Assembly: GCF_014898815.1 (NCBI RefSeq)
Contig: NW_026515545.1
Location: 372,001-436,000, forward strand
Length of the DNA: 64,000 nt
Reading direction: 5' to 3'
Source: Panonychus citri
Lineage: Eukaryota > Arthropoda > Arachnida > Trombidiformes > Tetranychidae
The notes under the pieces are model-generated. The model did not search any database. It was not told the origin of the DNA and saw nothing but the letters and a program-made list of their open reading frames with translations. This document shows, piece after piece, positions 10,118-22,646 of the stretch. The first letter of the stretch is position 1. Each line of letters starts with the position of its first letter. Both the position numbers and the translations under genes were made by a program.

Positions 10118-13085
10118 ATGGCTGAATATAATATCCATCATAGTGTAAGGAAATTGATGCAACTTCTTGATGTCCGAAGTGATCGTGGGGATATGGAAGC
10201 TGCTATTGCTGAGAGACTGGTTGAGAGTAAAAATCTTCAAGTTAATCGTAAATCATCAACATCAGCTAAATTTGTTAAGAAATTGTGTAGCACAAGTAAA
10301 GGAGATTTCAAGGAAAAATATGAGGAACTGAAAGCAGCCAATATAATTGAAGTAGATCCATTGGTTCAGTTATTAGCTCGAATTTCTGAATCTGAAGATG
10401 TTAAAAATTTTATTAAATTTCAAAAGATTTTGAAAGAAAAGACTCGATCCTCATCTGTTGGACAGAAAAGTGACCTGCCCGTCGAGAAAAGGCCTGAAAC
10501 TTCAGCTTCCGTTGAATCTGTGGTACGTCCTGTTAGCAAAAGAGAATCAATTTCAACAAAATCAGATAAAAAGAGCGACTTCTCATTTCTTACCAATGAT
10601 TTTTCACCTTTTGATTGGCCTGCCGATGTTGTGGTTCCTCCATTGTCCAGTATGGCCATAACTGACCAACAGAAAGCTCTACTTGAAGATTTACTTTATG
10701 TTCTTGTTGTAAGAATAATATTTCATTTCCATTGCTTAGGCTCTAGATTTATATCTTTTCTCATCTAATTTTTTTCTCTCTTTTCTCTAGGGTATCGAGG
10801 GCAGATATATCCGTCGCTCTGCTGTTTCTGATAAAAAATTTCGCCTGATTGTCGACGAAGGAGCCGATAAATTGCTCAAGACGATGGTTGAAAGGATCAT
10901 CATCATATGTCCACTTTACTCTGGTGTCATATTTTTTATTGAACATCATGATTTCGGTCTTGTTAATCAAGCTTTAATTGCTTTCATGAGAGAAGCTGTT
11001 CACGATTATTTCATCCTTATCACTCAATTGGAACACGATTATCACCAGGGTTGTTTAACTCTTCAGAAAATGTATTATTATCTTCACAATGTTCACTCTG
11101 ATTTTGAGATTCTCAAACAAGTTAGCTACAAAATAAGACAGGTAAATGTACTAGATAATCAATCTCTCCCATCTCATTTAAAATCTTTGCTTTTTCTTAC
11201 ATATTCTCATCTCTGTTTATCTTTCTCATTCAGGGTAAATGTATCGGAGGAGCTGTACTGAGTATCCTTCACGAGAAAACTGTCAGCCATACTGGAAACT
11301 CTCGTGCTTCCAAATTTTGTATGAAAATGATATCGACTGCATGTGAACCTTATTTTAATATATTGGAAAGATGGATCTCAGAAGGTGTTATTTGTGATGA
11401 GTACAAAGAGTTTTTCATTGAAGACACAGAAGCCGATACCAAAGGTGAAGATCGTCCCCCAGGATCTAATGACGATTCATATTGGGAGAGTAGATATGAG
11501 GTAGTTTCCAATCGAATGCCAATATTTTTAACTCGATTTGCCGATAAGATTATGAAAACTGGAAAATACTTAACCGTAATCAGGGAATGTGGTAAAGAAA
11601 TTGGTGAATCTCCCGAATGTGAACCTCTTCGATACACAATAGAAGACCGTGTTTACGCTGAACGTATTGATACTGCTTATAATTATGCGAGTAAAAGTTT
11701 ACTTCGTATGTTAATGAATGAATCAAATTTAATTGCTCATTTGAACTCAGTTAAACACTATTTCTTCATGGATAAAGGTGATTTTCTGGTTCTATTCATG
11801 GACATGGCTGCCAATGAGCTTAAAAAAGATATTGATGATATTGTACCAACAAGACTCGAATCTCTCCTCGAATTAGCTGTTCGAACAAGCGTGATGAGCA
11901 CTGATCCACATGCAGATTTTCTTGGAATTGAACTAATCAATGATTCAGTTTTATTCCAATTGTCACAAATTCTAAGCCATGGATCAACAGGCTTCCTTGA
12001 TATCGATGATTCTCAAAGTGAAACATCAGCCAGTATAAAAGGTTACGAAGCATTGGCCTTTAAATACAAAGTTGAATGGCCATTGTCCCTTGTCCTTAAC
12101 CAACGTAACATTGCTTGTTATCAAATGTTATTTAGACATTTATTTTATTGTAAATGGGTTGAAAGGCAACTTGGTATCACCTGGAAGGATAACAAAATAT
12201 CAAAACGATTCTCACTTAAAACAATGAAATCTATGCACTTGCCTTTGGGTTAAGACAGAAAATGCTTAATTTTGTTCAAAATCTTGAATACTACATGATG
12301 GTTGAAGTAATTGAACCCAATTTCCACACTTTCCTGCAAAAGGTCAATACCAAAGTAACCAGTGTCGATGATATGATTAATGAACATACAATCTTCATGG
12401 AAGGCTGTCTTCAAGATTGTATGTTAACACAGAAAGTTGCCTTACAATTAATGGTTAAATTACTCAACCTTTGTATGGATTTTGCTTCATTTATGCATGT
12501 AAGTAATCAAGGAAAACTAATCGAGTGAAAATCTCCTTCCATTACATATGATATATTTATACCTCTCCTTGTTTATCATTCATCTTCTCTTTCCGCACTA
12601 TTTTATAATCAATCAAAAGTTAATCATTTAAATACTAAATGTTTTATTTATTTTTCTCTTCAGACTAATCATCAACTATCAGCTCAATTTGAACTTGAAG
12701 GTGCTAGTGAGCAAATCCGGAAAGCATATGAATTCAAAGCAATCAAAGAGGATGAGGAACCAAGTGAAGTTTTACCAAGTTTCGAGCAGCGGATTAACCA
12801 ATTGCACGCTGAATTTAATGACAATATACAACAATTTCTTAATGAAATTATAAGTCAACAAAAAGATCATTATACTGGGAAAATGCTTCAAATCCTCTCA
12901 AGGTAAAAATATATCACAATAGAATCATTATAATAAATGATTAACCTTTAATATTAATTATCTTTTCAATTTTACTAATATTATTTTCTTTCCTTTTTAT
13001 CCATAGACTTGATTTTAATGAATATTATGGAAAACTGGCCAATGGAAACTCTTGTCCACAACAAGATTCTTGTCCAGACCAATAG
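10118..13085 (+). CDS. GCP2: Gamma-tubulin complex component 2 (GCP2/Grip84), with a one-base frameshift
   Basis: Five exons: 10118-10708, 10791-11141, 11234-12498, 12664-12902 and 13007-13085. The start is the ATG in CACAATGG. The N-terminal region is poorly conserved. The GRIP1 domain starts near LLEDLLYVLVGIEGRYIRR and runs through RLIVDEGADKLLKTMVERI, HHDFGLVNQALIAFMREAV and VSYKIRQGKCIGGAVLSILHEK. The GRIP2 domain, which binds gamma-tubulin, includes LRMLMNESNLIAHLNSVKHYF, LVLNQRNIACYQMLFRHLFYCK and LRQKMLNFVQNLEYYMMVEVIEP. The protein ends RLDFNEYYGKLANG plus a short Cys/Gln tail. It nucleates microtubules with GCP3 and gamma-tubulin. In exon 3 the frame ends at TAA 12251-12253, while the family sequence resumes in the -1 frame (AFGLRQKM). 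The change must fall within 12220-12250 and equals one missing base, most simply a T near 12238-12240. Confidence 0.93.
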
Positions 13086-13619
13086 CATTTACTGTAGTTA
13101 ATTTAATTAACCATCTACTTTAATTATAACCACTTATAAGATTAAATCACATTGTAAATAAGTTATTTGAGTTAACTTTTTTCTTTATACTCTTTACAAA
13201 CAATGGCAATCCCATCACGTTATTGTTAATATTTATACATATAAGTTTAGATTTAATCAGATTGTAGATAAAAAAATACATAACAATTGAAGTTAATTTA
13301 GTTAATAAGATGCTACACCATTACTATTGTATACACTGAGCTGTCGAGAGATTTAATTGTCTTGGATGGATTATTTTTACTCTTTTTCACTGGAATTATA
13401 ATTTAAATTGTTTCCTTCCAACAACAAACCAAATTGACCAACATTAAAGTTGAACTTGGAGACAAGATGAAGAGAGAGAGAGCAAGAAGAAGATCAGGTC
13501 AAGTTTGGACTGGACTTTTGGTGATGAAAATTATATTGCTCATTACATGGAATCCAAGCAGCGAAATTATCATCGTATCATCATGTTTAATTTGATGTCC
13601 CATCGCTTAATCAGAATCA
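13086..13619. other. 3' flank of GCP2, no gene
   Basis: AT-rich 3' untranslated and intergenic DNA. It becomes purine-rich from about 13460 at the entry to the first copy of a duplicated block. No supported ORF. Confidence 0.5.
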
Positions 13620-14370
13620 AGTTAAGGATAAAAAAGAGGAGATAAAGTGAGAGAGAAACAAAAACATGAAGGAAAACAAGAACAAGATCAACAACCTTAT
13701 ATTCATATTCAGTTACTTGTTTTTTTTTGTTTCTATCGTAAAATAGGAAAAAAAAGGTGGAAAAAAAAAGAATCCAAAATGCTGACGATTTGTTGTTAAG
13801 AGTTAATGATAAAGGAGAAATGGCGATGGATTCTGTTGGCTCTGAATTATGTTCATCTGGATGAAGATGGAGAAAGATCAAGTTTAATAGAAGATGATGA
13901 GATGAGGTAGTACCTCTTTGCTCCCTTAAAGCCTACAAATGGAAAAGAAAAAGAAAAAGAATCAAATTAAATGTAAAAAACTGCGAGAAACAAAAAAGAG
14001 ATTAAGATAAAGGTTAATCATTAGAAAGCCTTACGATCAATAATGATGCTCAGGGTGTAGGTTGACGATGAGAGATGTGAATATTATCATCTTCATCTTA
14101 ATTATCTTCATCTCTTTATTCAATTCTAAATGTAACTCAGCCCAAGGTCTGGTTGTTGTGGTTACTTTGCCTGCCCTCAGTTGACCCTCACGGCTCAATA
14201 ACATTAGCATCTTCATCTTCATCTTCATCTTCATCTTCATCTTCATCTTCATCTTCATCTTCATCATCATCATCTGATTTCGGTCGATTCCTGTTTAGTT
14301 AATACCGTTGATGATCAGGATTTCAATTGATTTTTATGAACTTAATCAGCTTGAAAACTTGAAATATTGT
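13620..14370. repeat. Non-coding direct duplication, copy 1
   Basis: Shares a colinear series of conserved islands with 16590-17190, in the same orientation and about 2.9 kb apart. Matching islands include GATCAACAACCTTA (13685), ACCTCTTTGCT with TAAAGCCTA (13912), GATGCTC-GGGTGTAGGTTGAC (14044), CTCAGCCCAAGGTCTGGTT (14136), GCCTGCCCTCAGTTGACCC followed by TCA-GCTCAATAACATTA (14169) and CAGCTTGAAAACTTGAAA (14347). The DNA between islands has diverged and differs in length. No long open frame follows the islands on either strand, so I call it non-coding. Borders are approximate. Confidence 0.75.
14209..14273. repeat. (CATCTT)n microsatellite
   Basis: Uninterrupted run of the hexamer CATCTT, ending in CATCATCATCATC. 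It sits inside copy 1 of the duplicated block and is absent at the equivalent place in copy 2 (about 17078), so it expanded after the duplication. The KMKMKM frame over it is an artefact of the repeat. Confidence 0.9.
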
Positions 14371-16589
14371 TCATGATACATGATAAAAACAATCAATGAT
14401 GAGGATATACCAATGTTGATGGACAATAAATTACTAATACAATTGATTAACAATAATCATCTCATTTCCTAACAATGAGTTTGATTTTTTTTTCTCATTT
14501 CCTTACCTATCATTTAATAATTATACAATCAAACAACAATTAAAATGTATCAGATCAGATCCCCTTTCTTAAAGTCAATATTATTTAGTAATTAATTGTT
14601 ATTATTTTAACATTTCAATCCATCATTTAATTGTTAAACCATTGATCAGAATTTAAAATATCATTAATATTATATTGTTAACTTGTTTTAATCACTTGAA
14701 ACAATTAACAAATGATTGTTATGTAATATGAAAGGTGCTCAATCAATTGTTGATTTTAATTGTCTGTCCACACCCTTGGGCTATTGTTATTTAGTTAATC
14801 AACAATTTAAACACAACTAAAAAAAAAGGTTTGCCATAAACTTGTCAATTAAATTATATCCTGATGGTGATGATTAAAATGATAACAATCAAGATAATTA
14901 GTTAGGGTCAAGTTTAGATTATCTTGAAAAGGTCAAGTAACAAAACAGTTAACTATTAATAGTAACAATACAATGTAATCAACTAATTGTTAAGAATTTA
15001 ATTCTTCTCATCTTATTCAAGGTTACTCGGTCGATCTAATTGTTAACCGTTATTGTTAACAATCAATTTTAATCATTTCCTCATTCATGATATCTATTAG
15101 ATAACAATTACCTCTTGACAATTAAATATCACATTGTGAATATTAAATAACCATCTCATCAACTGAATTAAATCTAATTGTAAATGGTTTTCCATCCTTG
15201 CAAATTGAATTAATAATCAAATCAAGTTGAAGTAAAAACTTTTTCCATTAATCATTAATGATTTATTTTAATTCTAATTGTCATGAAAATTTTTCTTGTG
15301 AGGTGTTTAAATGATTAAGATAATTAAACTAGATCTAATCATTATAATAATATATATATATATTGATGATATTAATTGATTGCCTGGAGGTTAGTAATTA
15401 AAATTGATTTTTCTCCTCCTTTGGATTGTGTTTATAAAATTGAATCAAATTAATTTTGGCTATTTGATTGGCTATTAATTGCTTTGAGTCGTTAATTGTG
15501 ATTAAATTTAATTGAACAAGGTGTTACCTCTTTAACTATTGACAGTGATTAATTGTTTTTAATCATCATTGTCAAGGTAATTTGCTGTTCATTGTTTCAT
15601 CTTGATCATAATCAACAATTTAATGATCATCTTTATGTGTATCATTATAAATGTTAATTGAAGTGATTAACTAATAAAGTTTCAAATCAACAAACCTTAA
15701 TTGTTGTGTTCACATTGAAAAACAAAAATTAATAATAAGCTTCAACAATAAACTAGCAACTAATTAATTCAGTTCTTTAATTATTTCAAAGTGATTATTT
15801 TAAAACTTTGTTTCAATTTACTTTGTTGATTTACTTGTTGATTTAATTACAAGTCAAAGAGACGATTAAGAATTCAATTAATCAACAACGATTGTAACAA
15901 TCATGTATTATTAATCAAAAAATCAATTCAATGGATAATAATTGATTATAAATAAACGTTACAATTAGTTAATCATTGTGATTGATTATTGATTAGTGAC
16001 GATTTATAATTTAATCAAGCAAACTATTTATAGGGATTATGATTAAATTAGTTTGAAAGGTGTTGGAAAAAAAATCAGATTAGTCCATTAAAAGATAATC
16101 ATATAATATTAAGCAATTTAATCCTAATTGTAGACTTAAATTGTGATGATTAAATGATACCGATTAGTTGTTGACATAAATCAATTGATATAATCATATA
16201 ATTGGGTCAGTTAAGGTCCAATCCTGGTTCTGGGTTTATTTATACAATCAAGACAGTTGATCAACAAAATAACCTACAGACAGAGCAATCAATTTACAAT
16301 CAATTTGCAATCATGCAATTGCAATTAGTTATTAATATTTGCAATACATGAGCATACAAATTGTTACATGAAATGATTAAACTAAATTACAATTTGTCAT
16401 AATTTCTGTGTGAAGTTCAGGTTAATTAGACTTCACTTTTTAACAAGATGATTGCCATCGATTGACCAATATTGATCTTGATCTTGAAAAAACGATTTAA
16501 TAATAAGATCAGGTCAACTCAATCGCTCACGGAGAGAGGGTCAGTTTGAATTATAGCCAAATAAAGGAATTGAATAACTATCTGAATTA
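14371..16589. other. AT-rich spacer between the duplicated blocks
   Basis: Very AT-rich sequence dominated by TTAATTGTT, AATTAAT and GATTAA words, with a short (TA)n at 15350. No ORF, splice-bounded exon or RNA gene that I can support. Confidence 0.5.
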
Positions 16590-17190
16590 AGGATAAAGAT
16601 GACGGAGGATAAAGAGAGAGAGAGAGAAATAGATTTATGAAAGATAAAGGTAAGATCAACAACCTTAATACATATTCAGTTAGTCGTAATAAGGAAAAAA
16701 CTGATGAAGATTATTGATGAAGATGAGAAAGATGCTGTTGGCCCTGATTACGGTATCCGGATAAGATGAGGATGAGGATGATGATTAAAAGATGATAGAT
16801 GTAACCTCTTTGCTTCCCTAAAGCCTAATGAAGAAAAAAAGAGAGAGAAATTGAAATAAATGAGGAAAAAAAATTTTGAGATTAAGATAAAGTTTTATAG
16901 TGATGGTCCAATAGTGATGCTCGGGTGTAGGTTGACAAGAGATGAATATAATATCATCCTCATCTTCATCATCTTCATCTCTTTTGATTCTATTTAATAA
17001 CTCAGCCCAAGGTCTGGTTTTGTGGTTACTTAACTAAAGCCTGCCCTCAGTTGACCCTCACAGCTCAATAACATTATCTTGATGGGTCGATTCCTGTTTA
17101 ATTTTTGGGATACCGTTGATCATCATCATCATCAGCATCAGGATTGTGAATTGATTGTGCTGTTAATCAGCTTGAAAACTTGAAAATTGA
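16590..17190. repeat. Non-coding direct duplication, copy 2
   Basis: Second copy of the block at 13620-14370 with the same order of islands: GATCAACAACCTTA (16655), ACCTCTTTGCTTCCC with TAAAGCCTA (16804), GATGCTCGGGTGTAGG (16916), CTCAGCCCAAGGTCTGGTT (17000), GCCTGCCCTCAGTTGACCC (17039), GGGTCGATTCCTGTTTA (17083) and CAGCTTGAAAACTTGAAA (17168). It ends about 400 bases before the proposed TATA box of the CUB-domain gene, so a role as an upstream regulatory or non-coding transcribed element is possible but unproven. Confidence 0.75.
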
Positions 17191-17497
17191 GTGCATACAT
17201 ACACATGCATATAACTCCCCCGGAGAAAGAAAGAAAGAAAGAAGAAGAAAAAAAGATGAGGGGAAGAAAATTAAGATCGACTGATGAAAAGCACTGGAGA
17301 CTCGCTTGGCAACCTTTTCTCATTTAATCATCTCCATCCCAATGGAAACACCAAACGCATCCCAATGTATGTTTCTGTTATCGTTATGAGCCAAATCCCC
17401 TCCCTCTCATCCTCCTCCTCCTCTGATCTCAAACTCTCAACGTCCAGTTCCAACTTTTTCCTCCTCCTCCTTGTATTATAATCATAAGATTTTATCA

Positions 17498-17501
<4 letters not shown>

Positions 17502-17531
<30 letters not shown>
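17502..17531. repeat. (CT)n microsatellite in the CUB-gene promoter region
   Basis: Perfect CT dinucleotide run (GA on the other strand) about 40 bases upstream of a TATA-like box. GA/CT tracts of this kind are GAGA-factor-type promoter elements in insects. That role here is inference. Confidence 0.85.
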
Positions 17532-17534
<3 letters not shown>

Positions 17535-17567
17535 TGCAATTTTCGGTTTACGTTCGTTGACCTTGAT

Positions 17568-17574
17568 TATAAAA
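17568..17574 (+). promoter_or_regulatory. TATA-like box of the CUB-domain gene
   Basis: TATAAAA lies downstream of the CT run and about 160 bases before a GTAAGG donor (17730) that opens a 5' leader intron. That intron ends at the AG at 17905-17906, one base before the ATG triplet. The spacing fits a core promoter with transcription starting near 17600. Confidence 0.45.
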
Positions 17575-17907
17575 GTCTCAACATAATTTCCGGGAATCCA
17601 GTTGGGAGTCCACCGCTCACCGTAAAAGTGTCCACCAGGAATATTAAAAACCTTTGCTTATTTCTTGAAATCATTTAGTTATCACAAGTTAAGTGTAAAC
17701 ATCAACATCAACAAAAACATCGCCAGCAAGTAAGGATTTATACCTTTAGTATTTTGTGTTGACTATTAATTGTTGTTTGTAGTTGATTCTTATTATTATT
17801 AACATTGAAAAGATTCAGCAAACATCAATCACCATCTCCTTTTTAAAAGTAAAACCAAATTTGTGATTTAAATTATTTTTCTGTTTCTCTGTTTACCTTT
17901 TTGTAGG

Positions 17908-20061
17908 ATGAAGTTTTTTATTATTATTGCTTTGGTCATTGTATCGACCTCTGGACAGATGATTCGACCTGCATCACTTCCAGGTAAGTTTTTCTTTCGT
18001 TATTATCGTTTGATTTTCAATTAAATTGAAATGAAAACGATTCTTTTAACATTCGATCAACGCTAAACCGCATCTCCTAATCACTTCACCTTTTGTCCAT
18101 CTTCAGGTCTCATCTCAATTGTCCGTTTCCAAAACACTGCCTGTAATGGTGAAAACGGAGACTCAGGTACCTGTTTAGCCGAACAGGAATGTGCTCGACG
18201 AGCTGGAACTAACATTGGCCCTTGTGCCAACAACTTCGGTGCCTGTTGTTCATTCAAAGTGAGAAAAACTAATTTTCCTTAATACTTTTTCAATTGTTAA
18301 CAATTAACATTAGTAAATGATGATTTTGGATGATTGACTCAATTTAGAACGAAGTAAATTTAACTTTACTCATTCGTCTTTACCATTCATCACTTTGTTA
18401 GTGTCTCTTATTAATATTTGAATTTCATATTTTAAATTTTAAATATTCTCATGAAAACCAATTTAATTTCCAATATTATTTGTAACTTTGAATTTCCAAC
18501 AGTTCACTTGCGGTGGAACAACAAGTCAAAATGAGACCACTTTCGTTAATCCATCTTACCCACGAGGTGAAAATGGAACCGATACCTGTCAAGTTACCAT
18601 TGAGAAACAAGCTAAAGTTTGCCAATTGCGTCTTGACTTCGAAGAGTTCACTCTCGCTCAACCCGATGAAAATGGTCTTTGTACAACCGATTCATTCATG
18701 GTTCGAACCACCGTTGGAGAACGTCTTCCAATCCTTTGTGGTGAAAACGCCGGTCAACACAGTGAGTATCTTTTTTTTCGAATTTGGAGAGAGAGAGAGA
18801 GAGAGAACGAGAAAAAGTAATAGAAAATTGTAAATGATGATCAACTAATAATTTCTCTTCTTTTCCAATTCAATCGTTCAGTCTACATCGACATGGGACG
18901 AGGAAGTGCCAACCCAGTTGTCCTTTCAGTTGTTTCCAACGGAGATCGAGTTACAAGAAAGTGGAAGGTTAAGATTAACATGATCCCTTGTAACAACCTT
19001 GACATGGGTAAGTAAAAGAATCAAGTGATTAGTTAATCAACTTCTAAATCAAGATTAAGAGGAAAGATTAACCAGTAAAAGAAAGAAAGAAAAGAAAAAA
19101 ACCAGGAAACTCGATTTTCTTTAAACTTCTTTCTACTTGTTAACTTCTTCTCTTGTTTATTTGATATTCTAAACGTGACCTTTTATCTGATGCCCTTAAA
19201 TTGACCCTCAAATTAATTCTTACCTGTTTTTCTTCCTTCTCCCTCATCATCATCATCTTAATCTTAACCAATTGGTATTTACGACCACAGCCCCATCAGG
19301 ATGTATGCAATACTACCGAAGCCCATCAGCCATCATCAAGAGTTTCAACTATGGCCCAAGGGTGAGTCTCAAGTTAATTGCAATTAACTTAACAAAAAAG
19401 TTTCTTTTCTTTCCTTTAACAATCAACTAATCATCGGCTTAACTTTTCTCTGCTAATTTAGATTGAAAGCCGATCACGATATCTTTCAAATCTTAGATAT
19501 ACTGCTTGTGTTCGAGTCGAAGAAAATTTCTGTGCCATCAAATGGGAAACCGAATTACCTAATTCATTCAGTTTCGGTGCTCCATTCGAAGGTAAGTTGG
19601 AATAATTGATCGGAAATCGAAAGAAAAACAAAACAATATTAATTCTATTTTTGTGTTTTGTCATCTTTTCATCAACAGAACTTAGTCTTGGAAACCAAAC
19701 TCGTCTTGGTAAGTTAATCGATTCTCATTTTTGATCCTCGATAGAAAAGTCAAAAATTATCGAGAAAATTTTACTAATCTTAAAATGTATTCTCGTCGTT
19801 TTTACCGTTACTTTAGGTGGTGCTACTGGTGGACTTTGTTCACAAGATGATTTCGTAGGAATCGACCAAGGATCAGTTGACGGAACTGGACCTGGTGATG
19901 ATCGTTTCTGTGGTAACCGACTTCTAGAAATGAACTCAGTCATTTCCCGATCTAAACCTTTCATGCTCAAGGTCCGATCTAATCACGATCAAACCCTTAA
20001 CGCTGCCAACTCACAACAAGGTTTCTCACTTCGATATGTTCAACTTCCTTGTGTCATCTAA
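17908..20061 (+). CDS. Secreted CUB-domain protein of the arthropod multi-cysteine family
   Basis: Eight coding exons: 17908-17983, 18107-18258, 18503-18761, 18882-19007, 19291-19361, 19462-19591, 19679-19708 and 19817-20061. All borders are GT-AG and in phase, giving 362 residues. A signal peptide (MKFFIIIALVIVSTSGQ) is followed by the family's N-terminal cysteine motif (ACNGENGDSGTCLAEQEC, GPCANNFGACCSF). A first CUB-like module follows (TCGGTT, NPSYPRG, VCQLRLDFEEFTL, ILCGENAGQH, YIDMGRGS). A second follows (CMQYYRSPSAIIKSFNYG, YTACVRVEENFCAIKW, GLCSQDDFVGIDQG, FCGNRL, GFSLRYVQLPCVI). Related proteins are abundant in insects and mites. They are secreted, and their function is mostly unknown. 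Several N-glycosylation sites (NET, NGT, NQT) are visible. One exon is only 30 bases. Confidence 0.88.
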
Positions 20062-22209
20062 TTTAAATTATTTAAAATCACTAATTTAGAATCATGAGAA
20101 ACAATCAAACTTTATCAACAAAAAAAAGAAAATAGCAAAAAAAAAATCAATAATTTATTAAGAAAACAATTAACAGTCAACAGTTGATTAACAATCAAAA
20201 TCTCTCTAAACACTTAAACTTTAAACGCCGTCGATCAACTTAATTTTCAACAATCAACGAACACACAAAACTTGATTACAATCAAATTATGGTTTCGCTC
20301 TCAACTGATTAATATATTTATTATTTAATTACGATCAATATAAGGATAAATCCACCCAGACAATCAACAACATTTGGATAACAATTAGCAAATGGATTGA
20401 ACATATTCAAGAAAAAAACGTCAACAAGAAACAAACCCAACGAAAAACACCAACAATTAACTTAATTTAATTTATCTAAATTATAATAACTTATATTATT
20501 TAATTACATTTTCTATTGACTAATTGAAACAAATCAAATCCCAATGACTATTCATTTATTTCATGATCGTGTCACAATTATCAAAGGACAATGAAAGACT
20601 TTCAACAAAAGTCAATCAAAATTAACAACGATTCTTAATCGTCAGCAATTGATTTTAAATCCATCGCAAAATTAATTGCTAAACTAGTGAATCCAATTAA
20701 ATTGTAACAAACTAATCAACATTAAGCGTTCGATGTATACTTCAATTCAATTGATTAACCAACGACTGATAGTTAATACAAAACACCATAATGACCATAA
20801 TGGTTAACTGTCCAGTTAAACTACATAATAATTTCTTAATTGTTGTAATTAACAGAGGATCAATTGTGAGTCGGCTCGATTGTTAAATCGTTAGTAAATA
20901 CTAAACGAAGCGATATTTTCCCTGCCGCCATCTAATGGTTTAAAATTTTCTTAAATCAGGTAACAATTAGATTTAATTAGTAAATTGTTTTGATTGAAAT
21001 ATCAACTACAAGAGTCGAAGGTTGAAAATCGGTGACCAGAAAAAGTCATATTGGTTGAATCGATTGAGAAATTTGAACATTTAGATGAAATCGAAGTAAA
21101 AATTGAAACGATGAAAAAAGAGACGAGAAATTAAATTAATGAAAAGTGTTTATTTATAGTGAATGAGGAAATCAAAGTTGTTTGCAATTAAAAACCTCGA
21201 AAAAATCAATTTGTGCTTGTTGATAATTGGGAGGGAAAATTAAATCGCTTTCACTTAAAAGTACTTTGGTCATGGTGATTGAGTTTTATTCCGATTTCTC
21301 CGAAAAACTTTAGCGACAAAACTTGTTGAGTCCAAAGCCTTCGCTTTCCGATCGGCATTTTGTCTTGTGTCAACTCGATTATTCAATCGTTAGTATCATT
21401 TATGGATTTGAGACAATTTTCAACGTTCAACTAGATCTTGGGTCGTTTATTATCGTAATTGTATTATAAATATTGTCGAGTTTGAAATCAATTGAAACAT
21501 GAACTTACAATAAGCAACTTTTTCAAGATTCTGATTGTGATTGATTTATACAAAGATCATGAAATATTAACGTCGACGACTCGGTGGGCGATTTTGTGGA
21601 AAGGCGCCATTTCCTGTGCACGCAACTGTGGAAATCGTTTCAATGATTCTCATGTCCCATGAATACATTGATCGAGTACGATTTCCAATATCAATCTGGT
21701 TGTGAGAATTCATTGAGCTAAAATTGGATTATCAATTAGCAGTGAATGAAACTCGACTCATGATATTAAAAGATATATAACCCGAGGGTAATTATCACAG
21801 AGAAATTTATGTCTCGAATATTTTTGTGAACATTTTTCTCATCTTTTTGTTTTCTTCCTAATTCCCTTCACTTTCATTCTTACATTGTTTTCATCTTCAT
21901 TCACTACAAATTGTGTCGCTACAATTTTAAATTGAAAGAATCAGTTTTTGTACATTTACTTACATCGACAGAAAGAGAGAAAGTTGTTTGATTGTGAATT
22001 TGATTCTTGTCGCAACTTAATTTAAAATATTGTAATTAAAGGAATTGAGAGAAGGTGAACAATTAGTTAATCACGATTGATGAAGAAAAAACAAAAGTAA
22101 AGGAAATAGAAGAAAATTGAGAAATAAATAAAATTAGACAGAAAATGATCAAGTAAAATCAGAGAAATGAATAGGAGACAAGGGATGAAAAAAAGGAAAT
22201 AAATTGTTA
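20062..22209. other. Convergent intergenic region between the CUB gene and par-1
   Basis: Contains the 3' ends of two convergent genes. It is AT-rich to about 20850. From about 20870 to 21800 it is less AT-rich, with CG-containing words (GTCGGCTCG, CGTCGACGACTCGG) and a GGCGCC at 21604. A CTCF-like site lies at 20921-20940. It may include a long par-1 3' untranslated region. No supported ORF. Confidence 0.5.
20921..20940 (-). promoter_or_regulatory. CTCF-like motif
   Basis: On the minus strand this reads AACCATTAGATGGCGGCAGG. It matches the consensus CCASYAGRKGGCRS, as I recall it, at 13 of 14 positions. It lies between convergent genes. Binding is not shown. Confidence 0.4.
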
Positions 22210-22615
22210 TCATAGTTTCAACTCGTTGGCAATTTTAGATGCTATATTTTTGAAACCAATTGAGGTACCAGAAATGCGTTTAAATCGTACTCCATTTAGG
22301 GATAAACGAGGAAGTTTGCACACTTCAATCTCCCATTGAACTAATGAATCGGTGTTTGGGTCTCCATGAACGCAAAGTAGTAAAAATTTTTCTCTTTGCT
22401 CGTAATCACAATTGTTTTTATCTAAAACTTTTCTTATTTCGGCCATAATTTCAGTAGGATCTCTTGATGACGTTGTCTTCATACTCCAAGTGAAGCGTAG
22501 TGATCGTGGCTTTACCTGTTCATCGTTCATTGTCCTGTACAAAGGTAGGCAGAAAGGTAAGAATGAAAAAATGATGATGGAAGGATAGGTTTGAAGAAGT
22601 GATGATGAGGTGGTG

Positions 22616-22646
<31 letters not shown>

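Noticed and set aside
14037..14273. KMKMKM-repeat frame on minus
   Set aside because: Generated by the CATCTT microsatellite, which is missing from the paralogous copy at about 17078.
14717..14726. GTTATGTAAT, a perfect PAR-bZIP/D-box word
   Set aside because: Isolated, far from any gene start, and expected by chance in AT-rich DNA.
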